Source: Gemmatimonadota bacterium
GTDB lineage: Bacteria > Gemmatimonadota > Gemmatimonadetes > Gemmatimonadales > Gemmatimonadaceae
Length of the DNA stretch: 64,000 nucleotides
Direction of reading: 5' to 3'
NCBI GenBank assembly: GCA_014192065.1
Contig: BJHH01000001.1
Span: 558,001 to 622,000, forward strand
In this document: positions 9,589 through 17,834 of the stretch, piece by piece
How positions within the stretch are numbered: position 1 is the first letter of the stretch
Layout of the letters: each line of letters opens with the position of its first letter
Made by a program: the position numbers and the translations under genes
The notes under the pieces: model-generated
What the model was told of the DNA's origin: nothing
The model's input: the letters and a program-made list of their open reading frames with translations, nothing else
Database searches by the model: none

Positions 9589-10878
9589 ATGCCCATCCGT
9601 ATTGACGACGCGAGGATGATGGCATCAGTCGTTCCGTCTGGCGTGTTGCCCGCCGAATGGAACGACCTCGCGCTGCGATTTGGTGAGGTACACGCGGCGG
9701 TCGGACGCGAGAATCTCACCGGCCGCTACGGCTTCATGGAGCTCGAACCACAGGCGGCCGAGCAGGCGCGGGTGTCTGAGTTTGCCACCGCAGCCCGTGC
9801 GCGATACGACGATGTCGTCGTGCTCGGCATCGGCGGGTCGGCGCTTGGCGCCATCGCCATGCGCAGTGCGCTCAGTCGGTCGGGCGATTCGCCTCGCCTC
9901 CACGTGGTCGACAACATCGATCCGGTCACGATCAGCGACCTGCTGAATCGCCTCGTGCTCAACCGCACGCTCTGGTGCGTGATGTCGAAGTCGGGAACGA
10001 CCGTCGAAACGCTCTGCCAGTACGCCGTCGTTCGCGAGCGGTTGATCGCGGCGCAGCTCACCCCGGCCGCCCATCTGGTGTTCGTGACCGATCCGATCGC
10101 CGGTTCGCTCCGCGCCATCGCTGTGCGGGATGGCATACCGGTGTTTGACCTGCCGGCGAACGTCGGCGGGCGCTTCAGCGTGCTCACGCCGATCGGGATG
10201 TTGCCCGCGGCGCTCGCTGGCTACGACACGGCGGCCCTCCTCGGTGGAGCGCAGCGGATGCTGACCCGGTGTTCGTCGCCGTCGCTTTCCGAAAATCCGG
10301 CGGGCATCTTCGCGGCGCTGCTCTGGCGCGCGCAGCAGCGTGCGGGGCAGGCCACGCATGTGCTGATGCCGTACTCCGACCGGCTACGCGACATCGCGCC
10401 CTGGTTTGTGCAGCTCTGGGGCGAGAGCCTCGGCAAGGTCGACGCAGACGGCTTCCCCGCCGGCCCGACCCCGGTCGGTGCACGCGGCGCTACCGACCAG
10501 CACAGCCTGCTCCAACTGTTGATGGAAGGCCCGGCCGACAAGGTGGTCGCGTTCGTGAAGCTCGCGGCGCACGGCAGTGACCTTACGGTGCCGGCCGATG
10601 GCGATCTGCCCGATGTGGCCGGATTCATGCGCGGCCGCACGCTCGGGCAATTGCTCGACGCCGAGGCCGACGCGACCGCCAGCGCGCTCGCGCGCGCAGG
10701 GCGGCCCAGTCTGTCGGTCACGCTGGATGCCTGCGACGCGAACACCCTGGGCGAGCTGTTCATGATGCTGATGCTCGCGACGGTGTACGCCGGCGCGCTC
10801 TATCGGGTCAACCCACTCGACCAGCCGGGCGTGGAGCTGGGGAAGAAGCTCGCGAAGGAAGCGCTACAAGCCCGGTAG
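9589..10878 (+). CDS. pgi: Glucose-6-phosphate isomerase
   Basis: Interconverts glucose 6-phosphate and fructose 6-phosphate. The 429-residue protein shows VVLGIGGSALGA (about 77-88), the phosphate-binding MSKSGTTVETL (about 134-144), NVGGRFSVLTPIGMLPA and KVDADGFPAGPTPVGARGATDQHSLLQLLMEG (quoted in parts, active-site region). The size matches the short bacterial form (about 430-450 residues) rather than the 550-residue enterobacterial form. It begins two bases after the MBL-hydrolase stop and is the last gene of the tal-pyk-MBL-pgi run. The opposing gene ends only 23 bases away, and no obvious terminator was seen between them. Confidence 0.93.
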   Translation: MPIRIDDARMMASVVPSGVLPAEWNDLALRFGEVHAAVGRENLTGRYGFMELEPQAAEQARVSEFATAARARYDDVVVLGIGGSALGAIAMRSALSRSGDSPRLHVVDNIDPVTISDLLNRLVLNRTLWCVMSKSGTTVETLCQYAVVRERLIAAQLTPAAHLVFVTDPIAGSLRAIAVRDGIPVFDLPANVGGRFSVLTPIGMLPAALAGYDTAALLGGAQRMLTRCSSPSLSENPAGIFAALLWRAQQRAGQATHVLMPYSDRLRDIAPWFVQLWGESLGKVDADGFPAGPTPVGARGATDQHSLLQLLMEGPADKVVAFVKLAAHGSDLTVPADGDLPDVAGFMRGRTLGQLLDAEADATASALARAGRPSLSVTLDACDANTLGELFMMLMLATVYAGALYRVNPLDQPGVELGKKLAKEALQAR

Positions 10879-10901
10879 CTGTCGGTGCCACGGTTGGTGA
10901 C

Positions 10902-11741
10902 CTACTTCGCTTTCTCCATCCTTTCCTGAACCGCCTTGTTCGTTGGCGCCTTTGCCGCCATTGGCTCCAGGATCATCCGCGCCGAGTCCTTCCTGCCGGC
11001 GCCGATGTATGCGTCCACGCGCGCGAGCTGGTAGCGGCGGTAGGTCCGTGCCGTGTCGGCCGGCATCGGGATCTTCGCGAGCGCAGTGAGCGCAGCGGCA
11101 TAGTCTTTCGTGTCGAGGATCAGCGACTCGGCCCCCATGATCTGCGCCGTCTGGTCCTCAGGAAACTTTGCGGCGAGTTCAGCGAACGCGACCGCGGCGC
11201 CCGCGTCATTCTTTTGCGTGCGGCTCAGTGCCGCGCGATGGTACAGCCCCGCCTTGAGCAGGTTGTTCACGTCCGTTGTGTCACCTGAACGCACGCCGAC
11301 GCCGCCGGCGAACGAGTACACCAGCACGCCACCCGCCTGGCCCGCCTCATAGATCAGCCAGCCGCCCCACAGTCCGGCCAGCGCCGACGCGATGAGTCCA
11401 AACTTGCGCCATTTAGCAAGCAGTGGCACGAGGAACGCGAGCTCAAGCCCCGCGATCACGTACAGCATGTTGAGGAGTTCCTTGCCCTCTTCTTCGTGCT
11501 GCTGCACCGCGCGCACCGCACCGGGAACCCGCTCTGCCACACCGTGCGCGTCAGTTCCCGACCGCACCGCGGCCCACGCGGCCACAGTACCGATCAGGAT
11601 CAGCGCCGTCGCCGCGCCATCGCTCCACTTGAACTTCCCGGTGAGCGAAAGCCAGCGAAAGAAGATGCCAAGGCCTGCTCCGGCAATGACGAAATGGACG
11701 ATCTGGGGGTGGAACAGTCCGATGTTCGGAAGTGTGGGCAT
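10902..11741 (-). CDS. Membrane protein with DUF2231-like N-terminus and TPR-like C-terminus
   Basis: The 279-residue product has an N-terminal HPQIVHFVIAGAGLGIFF segment like the HPxxVHFPIA start of DUF2231 membrane proteins, and four hydrophobic stretches (about 12-28, 40-60, 92-108, 114-135). The charged C-terminal half (about 160-279) reads as alpha-alpha repeats of TPR type (LYHRAALSRTQKNDAGAAVAFAEL is one unit, quoted in part). It is probably an inner-membrane protein with a soluble repeat domain; the function is unknown. It diverges from the aldolase gene across 194 bases that hold an AAAAAC/GTTTTT dyad (11808-11824). Confidence 0.65.
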   Translation of the reverse strand: MPTLPNIGLFHPQIVHFVIAGAGLGIFFRWLSLTGKFKWSDGAATALILIGTVAAWAAVRSGTDAHGVAERVPGAVRAVQQHEEEGKELLNMLYVIAGLELAFLVPLLAKWRKFGLIASALAGLWGGWLIYEAGQAGGVLVYSFAGGVGVRSGDTTDVNNLLKAGLYHRAALSRTQKNDAGAAVAFAELAAKFPEDQTAQIMGAESLILDTKDYAAALTALAKIPMPADTARTYRRYQLARVDAYIGAGRKDSARMILEPMAAKAPTNKAVQERMEKAK

Positions 11742-11935
11742 TGGCGTATTCCCGGAGAAGTCACAACAGCGAGTTTCGCAGTAAAAACGCTTCCCGATAG
11801 ATTGCGCAAAAACGACCTGTTTTTCAAGTGTTGCTTCACGGCACCCAAACGGGCATTTTTAACAGTCTCGATTGCCCCACAACGGCTGCACTGGAAACCG
11901 CGCTCCACCCGCGTGCGCCAACACTCGTTCGACCA

Positions 11936-13387
11936 ATGACTCTCACAGTGGAATCAGGCGCTGCCGCGATGCTTCGCCGATGCTTGGGTGACGCGGTCGC
12001 GACCGGAACCGGCGCCGTAACCGGGCTCACGGTTCGCGATCAGTCGGCGCTCACGTCGTCCGGGATGGACGAACTCGTTCGCCTCGCGGTCTTTGGCGAG
12101 CCGAACGAGCGTGAGCTGGCTCGCTGGGCCATCTGGGAAATCGGCCAGGCGGTCGGCGTGCGCTCAGCGTCAATTCACGATCTCTACATGGCCCGTGGCC
12201 GGGGCGATTGCCACGGCTTCACGGTGCCAGCGATCAACGTACGCGGCATGTCGTACGATACGGCGCGCGCGATCTTCCGCACCGCCATCACGCTCGACGC
12301 CGGCGCCTTTCTGCTCGAGATCGCACGCTCCGAAATCGTCTACACCGACCAGCGGCCGGCCGAGTATGTCGCGGTGATGCTGGCCGCCGCCCTCCGCGAA
12401 GGCTTCCGCGGCCCCGTCTTCATCCAGGGCGACCACTTCCAGGTGAACGCCAAGAAGTACGCCGTGGATGCCAAATCCGAAGTGGTCGGCGTAAAGGCGC
12501 TCGCGACGGAAGCGATCGCCGCGGGCTTCTACAACGTGGACATCGATACGTCGACGCTCGTGGATCTCACGCAGGCCTCGCTCGAGGAACAGCAACGCCG
12601 CAACTATGAAGTTGGCGTGGCCATCACGCGCCACGTGCGCGCACTGGAGCCGAAGGGTGTCACGATTTCGCTCGGTGGCGAGATCGGCGAAGTGGGCACC
12701 GAAAACTCGACCGTTCCGGAACTCCGGGCCTTCATGTCGGGGTATAACCGCACGTTGGCCTCTCAGGCTCCGGGTATGATCGGACTCTCGAAGATCAGCG
12801 TGCAGAGCGGCACCTCTCATGGCGGCGTCGTCCTCGCGGACGGTTCCATCGCAAACGTGCAGCTCGACTTCAATACGCTCCAGGAACTGGGCGAAGTGGC
12901 CCGAGCGGATTTCGGGCTGGCCGGTGCGGTGCAGCACGGCGCCTCGACGCTGCCGGACGGCGCCTTCAACCAGTTCCCGATATGCGAAACGGCGGAAATT
13001 CACCTCGCCACCGGTTTTCAGAACATGCTCTACGACGGGATGCCGCCCGCCTTGCGTGACGAGATCTATGCCTGGCTGCGGGTCCACGCGGCAGAAGAAC
13101 GGAAATCGACGGATTCAGAGGAGCAGTTCCTTTATAAAACCCGCAAGAAGGCGCTCGGCCCCTTCAAGCGGCAGTTGTGGGACATGGCCGAGAGTACGCG
13201 CGCGAACCTTGGGCAGGCGTTCGATCGGAAGTTCAATTTCCTGTTCACACAGCTCGGGGTGGCGGGCACCGCCGCCGCCGTCGGGCGTTTCGTGCAGGCG
13301 CCAGAGCAGCACCGTCTGATACCGTCAGCATCCAGTGGACCGGCGGCCACCGCGGCCGCGCACGACGATGCCGAGGCGGGAGAATAG
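11936..13387 (+). CDS. Class II fructose/ketose-bisphosphate aldolase family protein
   Basis: The 483-residue protein resembles the long class II aldolase-like family. It has FTVPAINVRGM near the start of the barrel, a zinc-ligand-type FIQGDHFQVN, a second acidic block NVDIDTSTLVDLT, GGEIGEVG, and the phosphate-binding-like VQSGTSHGGVVLADG. A true aldolase usually has about 300-350 residues; the extra length lies at the N-terminus and in a C-terminal helical extension. It may be the glycolytic aldolase of this organism, which the nearby pgi, pyk and tal make plausible, but the substrate is inferred. The ATG at 11936 is preferred over a frame-extending start at 11828 that would add 36 residues of no resemblance. 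Confidence 0.8.
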   Translation: MTLTVESGAAAMLRRCLGDAVATGTGAVTGLTVRDQSALTSSGMDELVRLAVFGEPNERELARWAIWEIGQAVGVRSASIHDLYMARGRGDCHGFTVPAINVRGMSYDTARAIFRTAITLDAGAFLLEIARSEIVYTDQRPAEYVAVMLAAALREGFRGPVFIQGDHFQVNAKKYAVDAKSEVVGVKALATEAIAAGFYNVDIDTSTLVDLTQASLEEQQRRNYEVGVAITRHVRALEPKGVTISLGGEIGEVGTENSTVPELRAFMSGYNRTLASQAPGMIGLSKISVQSGTSHGGVVLADGSIANVQLDFNTLQELGEVARADFGLAGAVQHGASTLPDGAFNQFPICETAEIHLATGFQNMLYDGMPPALRDEIYAWLRVHAAEERKSTDSEEQFLYKTRKKALGPFKRQLWDMAESTRANLGQAFDRKFNFLFTQLGVAGTAAAVGRFVQAPEQHRLIPSASSGPAATAAAHDDAEAGE

Positions 13388-13413
13388 CAGTTCACTCTTT
13401 AAGGAGCACCATT

Positions 13414-14328
13414 ATGAACCGCAGTTTTGTTGGAATCGCCCTCGTCGCCGTGGCCTTCGTCACGGCCGCGTGCGACGCATCGAAGAAAGAGCTCGAAGCG
13501 ACGCTCGCGCAGGTGCAGCAGATGTCGTCCGAAAAGGATTCACTCCTCAAGGACGTGATGACGACGTCGCAGTTCATCGCGGAAGTCAGCACCGAGCTCG
13601 CCAAGGTGAAGAGCCGCAATGCCGGCAAACCCGTCGTGGGCGCGCCGGGCGAGATGGAGAACAACCTGACGCTCGAGCAGCAGCGCGATGCGATCAAGAC
13701 GAAGGTTGCCGAGCTGACGGCTCGGCTCATCCAGAGCGAGTCGCGGCTCAACGCGAGCAGCAATCGCGTGCGCGACTTGACGGCCAACAACGCGGGACTG
13801 GCGTCGCAGTTGGCGGCGTACGACTCGACGATCGCATCGTTCCGGACGATCATGGACAACCAGAAGGCCGAGATCGTCTCACTTACCGCGGAGATCGCGG
13901 CGCTGAAAGTTGAAAACACCGGCCTCAAGCAGGACAAGGCCGTGCTCACCACCGAGAAGGCGCAGCTGACCGCGAAGACGGAAGAGCTGACCACCGAGAA
14001 AAACACGGTGTTCTACGTTATCGGCACCGAAGACGAACTGTTCAAGAAGGGCATCATCGTGAAGCAGGGCGGCCTGCTCGGCCTCGGCAAGACTGCCGTG
14101 CCGGCCGCGGCGCTCAAGGAATCAGATTTCACGGCGATCGATCGCACGAAAGTGAGCGACCTGGCGTTCCCGAAGGCCGACAAGGCCTACAAGATTGTCT
14201 CCCGCCAGGACGTCACGTCGCTGGCGACGCCGCCGGACAAGGTCAACCGCATCAAGGGTGGCCTCACGATCACCGATGCGGTGAAGTTCTGGGCACCGTC
14301 GAAGTTCCTGATCCTGATGGAGCAGTAA
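13414..14328 (+). CDS. Coiled-coil lipoprotein
   Basis: The 304-residue product begins with a lipoprotein signal: a hydrophobic stretch followed by VTAAC, so Cys20 would be lipidated. Residues about 24-205 are rich in heptad-like E/K/L/A patterns (SKKELEATLAQVQQ, LTAEIAALKVENTGL), giving a long coiled coil. A small globular C-terminal domain follows (NTVFYVIGTEDELFKKGI). It is probably anchored in a membrane and projects into the periplasm. A strong AAGGAG ribosome site seven bases before the ATG fixes the start. It follows the aldolase gene by 26 bases; the role is unknown. Confidence 0.8.
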   Translation: MNRSFVGIALVAVAFVTAACDASKKELEATLAQVQQMSSEKDSLLKDVMTTSQFIAEVSTELAKVKSRNAGKPVVGAPGEMENNLTLEQQRDAIKTKVAELTARLIQSESRLNASSNRVRDLTANNAGLASQLAAYDSTIASFRTIMDNQKAEIVSLTAEIAALKVENTGLKQDKAVLTTEKAQLTAKTEELTTEKNTVFYVIGTEDELFKKGIIVKQGGLLGLGKTAVPAAALKESDFTAIDRTKVSDLAFPKADKAYKIVSRQDVTSLATPPDKVNRIKGGLTITDAVKFWAPSKFLILMEQ

Positions 14329-14349
14329 CGTCGTGACGGCGATGAAGCC

Positions 14350-14395
14350 GGCGGCCGGACTTCGGGCACTCGCAAGCGTGCCAGTCCGCGCCGCC
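14350..14395 (+). terminator. Candidate hairpin terminator after the lipoprotein gene
   Basis: GGCGGC/GCCGCC, GGAC/GTCC and GGCAC/GTGCC segments nest into one imperfect stem-loop with an 8-base loop, 22 bases after the lipoprotein stop. There is no T tract. Its position before the threonine aldolase gene supports termination, but the evidence is structural only. Confidence 0.4.
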
Positions 14396-14448
14396 GACTT
14401 CGCCGCACGCCTGTCGTCACACTGTCCCTGACCCATCGCCCCTCGCCC

Positions 14449-15468
14449 GTGATAGACCTCCGCTCCGACACCGTCACCAAGCCCTCTGCGGGCATGCGCG
14501 CCGCCATTGCGAATGCCGAAGTCGGCGATGACGTGCTCGACGGCGATCCCACGGTGCGCAAGCTGGAGCAGCGCGTGGCGGAACTCCTCGGCACCGAAGC
14601 CGCGCTCTTCTTTCCCACCGGCACGATGGCCAACGAGTGCGGCATCTGGGTGCTTGGAAGGGCCGGCACCGAGCTCTTCGTGCACGAGGACGCGCACATC
14701 GTCGATCGCGAAAAAGCCGCCGCCGCTGCGCTCGCCGGCATGCAGCCGCGGCTCATCCGCGGCGCCCCGCGTACCACAGTCGAAACCTTCAAAGCGGCCG
14801 TTCGTGCGCCGAGCCGTTACCTGCCGCGTGCCACACTCCTCTGCCTCGAAAACACGCACAACTCCGGCGGCGGCCTCGTTACCCCCGCTGATGAACTCCA
14901 CGCCATCGCGAGTGCAGGCCGCGCGCTTGGTCTCAAGGTGCTGCTCGACGGCGCCCGTCTCTGGAATGCCGCGGCAGCGACTGGCACGCCGCTCAAGGCT
15001 TTCGCCTCCTGCGCCGACGCAACGATGGTCTCGTTCAGCAAAGGGCTCGGCGCGCCCGTTGGCGCGGCGCTCGCCGGAAGCGCCGTCGTGATTGACGAAG
15101 CGCACGAGTCGCGACGCCGGATGGGCGGCGGTATGCGGCAGTCCGGCATTCTGGCCGCGGCCTGCCTGTACGGACTCGACCACAATCTCGCGCGACTGAC
15201 GGACGACCATGCGGCGGCCAAGCGATTTGCCGCGATAGTCGCCGATGCCCCCGGTGTGAGCGTGACCAGCCCCGAGACGAATATCGTGATGATCACCGTG
15301 CCGGTGGGGACGGATCCTGCACAGTGCGAACGCGACGCGGCCGCTGCCGGCGTCGGTATTTCGCTCTGGGACACGGCGCGTGTGCGTGCGGTGACCCATC
15401 TTGATCTTTCGATGGAGGAGGTCGAGCGCGCCGCGACGATCCTTCGTGACCTGTTCGCCGGCGCCTGA
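14449..15468 (+). CDS. ltaE: Low-specificity L-threonine aldolase
   Basis: A PLP-dependent fold-type I enzyme that cleaves L-threonine and allo-threonine to glycine and acetaldehyde. The 339-residue protein has the family start [12 protein letters not shown], then [11 protein letters not shown], the ENTHN motif, [10 protein letters not shown], and the PLP lysine in [12 protein letters not shown] (Lys about 197). A GTG start is used because the family motif begins at the second codon. It may share a transcript with the rhodanese and thioesterase genes that follow at 19 and 2 bases. Confidence 0.93.
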   Translation: MIDLRSDTVTKPSAGMRAAIANAEVGDDVLDGDPTVRKLEQRVAELLGTEAALFFPTGTMANECGIWVLGRAGTELFVHEDAHIVDREKAAAAALAGMQPRLIRGAPRTTVETFKAAVRAPSRYLPRATLLCLENTHNSGGGLVTPADELHAIASAGRALGLKVLLDGARLWNAAAATGTPLKAFASCADATMVSFSKGLGAPVGAALAGSAVVIDEAHESRRRMGGGMRQSGILAAACLYGLDHNLARLTDDHAAAKRFAAIVADAPGVSVTSPETNIVMITVPVGTDPAQCERDAAAAGVGISLWDTARVRAVTHLDLSMEEVERAATILRDLFAGA

Positions 15469-15487
15469 ACCAGGAACCTCACCTCAC

Positions 15488-15856
15488 ATGGAACATTCCG
15501 CCGCCTTCCTCAAGATCGTTGATGACGCCAAGGCGCTCATCAAAGAACTCACGATCGCCCAAACGCGGGCGCGGATCGCGAACGACGCCACCATCAAGCT
15601 CATCGACGTACGCGAAGACCGGGAATGGACACTTGGTCACATTTCGGGTGCGGAACATATCGGCAAAGGCGTCATCGAGCGTGACATCGAGACGAAAATC
15701 CCAGACAAGAGCGCGGAGATCATCCTGTATTGCGGCGGTGGTTTTCGGAGTGCACTCGCCGCCGAGACGCTGCAAAAAATGGGATACGCCAACGTGTACT
15801 CGATGGATGGCGGCTGGCGCGAGTGGGCGAACGCTGGCTATCCGGTCGACATCTAG
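15488..15856 (+). CDS. Rhodanese-like sulfurtransferase domain protein
   Basis: The 122-residue protein is a single rhodanese domain with IKLIDVREDREWTLGHISGA (about 36-55) and the active-site loop YCGGGFRSA, giving the catalytic cysteine at 82. The CxxGxR pattern supports real sulfurtransferase chemistry rather than an inactive domain. No signal peptide is visible, so it is probably cytosolic. It lies between ltaE and a thioesterase gene; the sulfur donor and acceptor are unknown. Confidence 0.88.
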   Translation: MEHSAAFLKIVDDAKALIKELTIAQTRARIANDATIKLIDVREDREWTLGHISGAEHIGKGVIERDIETKIPDKSAEIILYCGGGFRSALAAETLQKMGYANVYSMDGGWREWANAGYPVDI

Positions 15857-15858
15857 CC

Positions 15859-16323
15859 GTGGCAGGTGACACGGGAGGCGACGGGACGGGCGCAGCAGCG
15901 GATGCCCGCGTTCGGGAAAGCTTCGCCAAACAGGCGTTCATGGGGCTCCTGGGTGCCCGTCTCGCGCGCGTCTCGCCAGGTGAGGTGGACATTGAGTTGC
16001 CCTTTCGCGGCGACCTGGTGCAGCAGCACGGGTATCTCCATGCGGGAGTCACCACGGCCATCGCCGACAGCGCCTGCGGATACGCCGCGCTGTCCCTGAT
16101 GCCGGCCGACGCCGCCGTGCTGAGCGTGGAGTACAAGGTGAACCTGCTGGCGCCTGCCATCGGGAGCCGTTTCCTCGCGCTCGGTCGTGTGATCAAGTCA
16201 GGCCGAACGGTGACGGTCGTCCGCGGTGAAGTGCTGGCGTTCACGGAGCAGGGTGAAGCCAGCCAAGTCCTCGTGATGCAGGGCACGATGATCGCCGCCA
16301 CAGGGCGGGGCATCGCCGGCTGA
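15859..16323 (+). CDS. PaaI-type hotdog-fold thioesterase
   Basis: The 154-residue product has the hotdog thioesterase core: HGYLHAGVTTAIADSACGYAA (helix with the catalytic acidic region, quoted in part), SVEYKVNLLAPAIGSRF and a C-terminal beta strand pair. Such enzymes hydrolyse acyl- or aryl-CoA thioesters in the cytosol. The Gly/Ala-rich first 15 residues are probably unstructured. The GTG at 15859, two bases after the rhodanese stop, gives the family-size protein; an ATG further upstream would overlap the whole end of the rhodanese gene. Confidence 0.85.
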   Translation: MAGDTGGDGTGAAADARVRESFAKQAFMGLLGARLARVSPGEVDIELPFRGDLVQQHGYLHAGVTTAIADSACGYAALSLMPADAAVLSVEYKVNLLAPAIGSRFLALGRVIKSGRTVTVVRGEVLAFTEQGEASQVLVMQGTMIAATGRGIAG

Positions 16324-16393
16324 TCGGCTGGCGCCGGTGGACGTCCGGGGGTTTCGCTTGTATCTTCGCGATAACCTCACACTAGGTGGTCCG

Positions 16394-17605
16394 ATGTCCG
16401 TTTCGCGTCGTCGCTTCATTGAGACCCTCGGCGTTGGAGGTGCTGCGCTCGGCGCGACTGGCGCCGCCACCGCTGGCATCTTTTCGGCACCGATCATTTC
16501 CGCTCGCGGCCGGGAGTCACTGTACGCGTTTCAGGGCGTCGCTGATCGCCGCGCGGACCGTAAGCTGGCCGCTGCGCCCGGCATCGTGCGCATCGATAGC
16601 AATGAAAACCCTGTGGGGCCCGGCAAGCGCGCGCTGGATGCCATTCGTGGACATCTCGACGAGTGCAACCGGTACCCGGTGCTCGGCGAGGATGACGTGA
16701 TTGATACGATCGCGCGCCTGCAGGGTGTGAAACCAGAAAACGTGATCCTGGGATGCGGCTCAGGAGAACTGCTGCGCGCTGCCGACCAGGCGTTCACGTC
16801 GAAGCAGGCCGCATACATCGGCGCGGGACCGACCTTCGAGGCGCCAGGCGACTTCGCGAAATTTCTCGGCGTCGAGGTGAAACTCGTCCCGGTCGATGCC
16901 AAGCTCGGACTGGACCTTGGTGCCATGGGCGCGGCCGCGCGCGGGGCAGGGCTCGTCTTCCTGTGCAACCCCAACAACCCGACCGCGACGGTCCATAGCA
17001 AGGCCGACGTCACGTCGTTCATCGAGTCGTTGAACCGCGTGTCGCCCGAGACGACCATCCTCGTCGACGAGGCCTATTTCGAGTACGTCGAGCATGCCGA
17101 CTACGGGACGATGATCCCGATGGCGATTGCCAATCCGCGCGTCGTCGTGTTGCGGACCTTCTCGAAGGTGTACGGCATGGCTGGACTCCGGCTCGGATAC
17201 GCGGTTGGCCGCCCCGAAACGTTGGCGAGAATGAAACAGTGGGTGATGGGGTCCAACGTCACGCAGCTGACGCTGGTGGCCGCCACCGCCGCGCTCGAGG
17301 ATTCCTCGCACATCACGGAAGAAGTGAAGCGCAACCACGAGGTCAAGGCGTTCACCCGAAAGTTCTTTGCTGATGCGGGTTTTGCGATGAGCACGGGCGA
17401 CGCGAATTTCATGATGGTGGACCTCAAGCAGCCGGCGGCCGCGTTCAAGAAACTTGCGCTCGGCAAAGGCATCGCCATCGGCCGCGCCTTTCCGCCGCTC
17501 ACCAACCATGCGCGCATCACGTTCGGCACCATGAAGGAAATGAAGAAGGCCGTCGGCGTGTTCAAGGAGTTGCTGGCTGAGCCCACGCGGGCTGCTGGTC
17601 AGTAG
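16394..17605 (+). CDS. Tat-exported HisC-like PLP aminotransferase
   Basis: The 403-residue protein starts with a twin-arginine signal (SRRRFIETLG, then an Ala/Gly-rich hydrophobic stretch to about residue 35). The rest is a class I/II aminotransferase most like histidinol-phosphate aminotransferase: IDSNENPVGP, GCGSGELL, FLCNPNNPTA, VDEAYFEY and the PLP lysine in FSKVYGMAGLRLGYAVG (Lys about 259). Tat export would carry the PLP-loaded enzyme folded into the periplasm, which is unusual for a HisC homologue, so the substrate is probably not histidinol phosphate. It ends 15 bases before the SRP RNA gene. Confidence 0.85.
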   Translation: MSVSRRRFIETLGVGGAALGATGAATAGIFSAPIISARGRESLYAFQGVADRRADRKLAAAPGIVRIDSNENPVGPGKRALDAIRGHLDECNRYPVLGEDDVIDTIARLQGVKPENVILGCGSGELLRAADQAFTSKQAAYIGAGPTFEAPGDFAKFLGVEVKLVPVDAKLGLDLGAMGAAARGAGLVFLCNPNNPTATVHSKADVTSFIESLNRVSPETTILVDEAYFEYVEHADYGTMIPMAIANPRVVVLRTFSKVYGMAGLRLGYAVGRPETLARMKQWVMGSNVTQLTLVAATAALEDSSHITEEVKRNHEVKAFTRKFFADAGFAMSTGDANFMMVDLKQPAAAFKKLALGKGIAIGRAFPPLTNHARITFGTMKEMKKAVGVFKELLAEPTRAAGQ

Positions 17606-17608
17606 CGT

Positions 17609-17614
17609 TATATT
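17609..17614 (+). promoter_or_regulatory. -10 box (TATATT) of the SRP RNA gene
   Basis: TATATT is followed by six bases and then the first paired G of the SRP RNA at 17621. No convincing -35 hexamer was seen 16-18 bases upstream. The box overlaps the last bases after the aminotransferase stop. Confidence 0.6.
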
Positions 17615-17620
17615 CCTCTT

Positions 17621-17717
17621 GCTTCAGGTCCCGGAGGGCGTTGGCCCGCCAACTCCGCTAGGGCCGAAAGGCAGCAACGGTACGTGGTGTCTGACGTTGC
17701 TCCGTCAGGCCTGAAGC
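17621..17717 (+). ncRNA. ffs: Signal recognition particle RNA, small bacterial type (4.5S)
   Basis: The closing stem is GCTTCAGG at the 5' end and CCTGAAGC at the 3' end. Inside is the SRP S-domain signature: AACTCCGCTAGGGCC, a GAAA tetraloop, then GGCAGCAACGGTA, which matches the conserved Ffh-binding hairpin with its AGCA asymmetric loop. The size of 97 bases fits the short bacterial form without an Alu domain. It guides Ffh to nascent membrane proteins. A -10 box precedes it by six bases and a strong intrinsic terminator follows by four bases, so it is an independent unit. Confidence 0.92.
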
Positions 17718-17721
17718 ACTG

Positions 17722-17761
17722 GCGCGGGGGTTTTCCGGAAACGGATGCCCCCGCGCTTTTT
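17722..17761 (+). terminator. Intrinsic terminator of the SRP RNA gene
   Basis: GCGCGGGGG pairs perfectly with CCCCCGCGC (17748-17756) over a 17-base loop, followed at once by TTTTT. This is the one textbook factor-independent terminator with a T tract in the window. Confidence 0.92.
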
Positions 17762-17834
17762 GTGTTGCTCCCGTCGGACCGCTCGCGGCGTACATTATCC
17801 CGCGGTTTCCCTAACGCCTGACGGAGTCGCCGCA

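Noticed and set aside
14122-15399. 425-residue antisense frame over threonine aldolase
   Set aside because: Shadow of a well-conserved PLP enzyme; Arg/Gly/His-rich composition and no domain.
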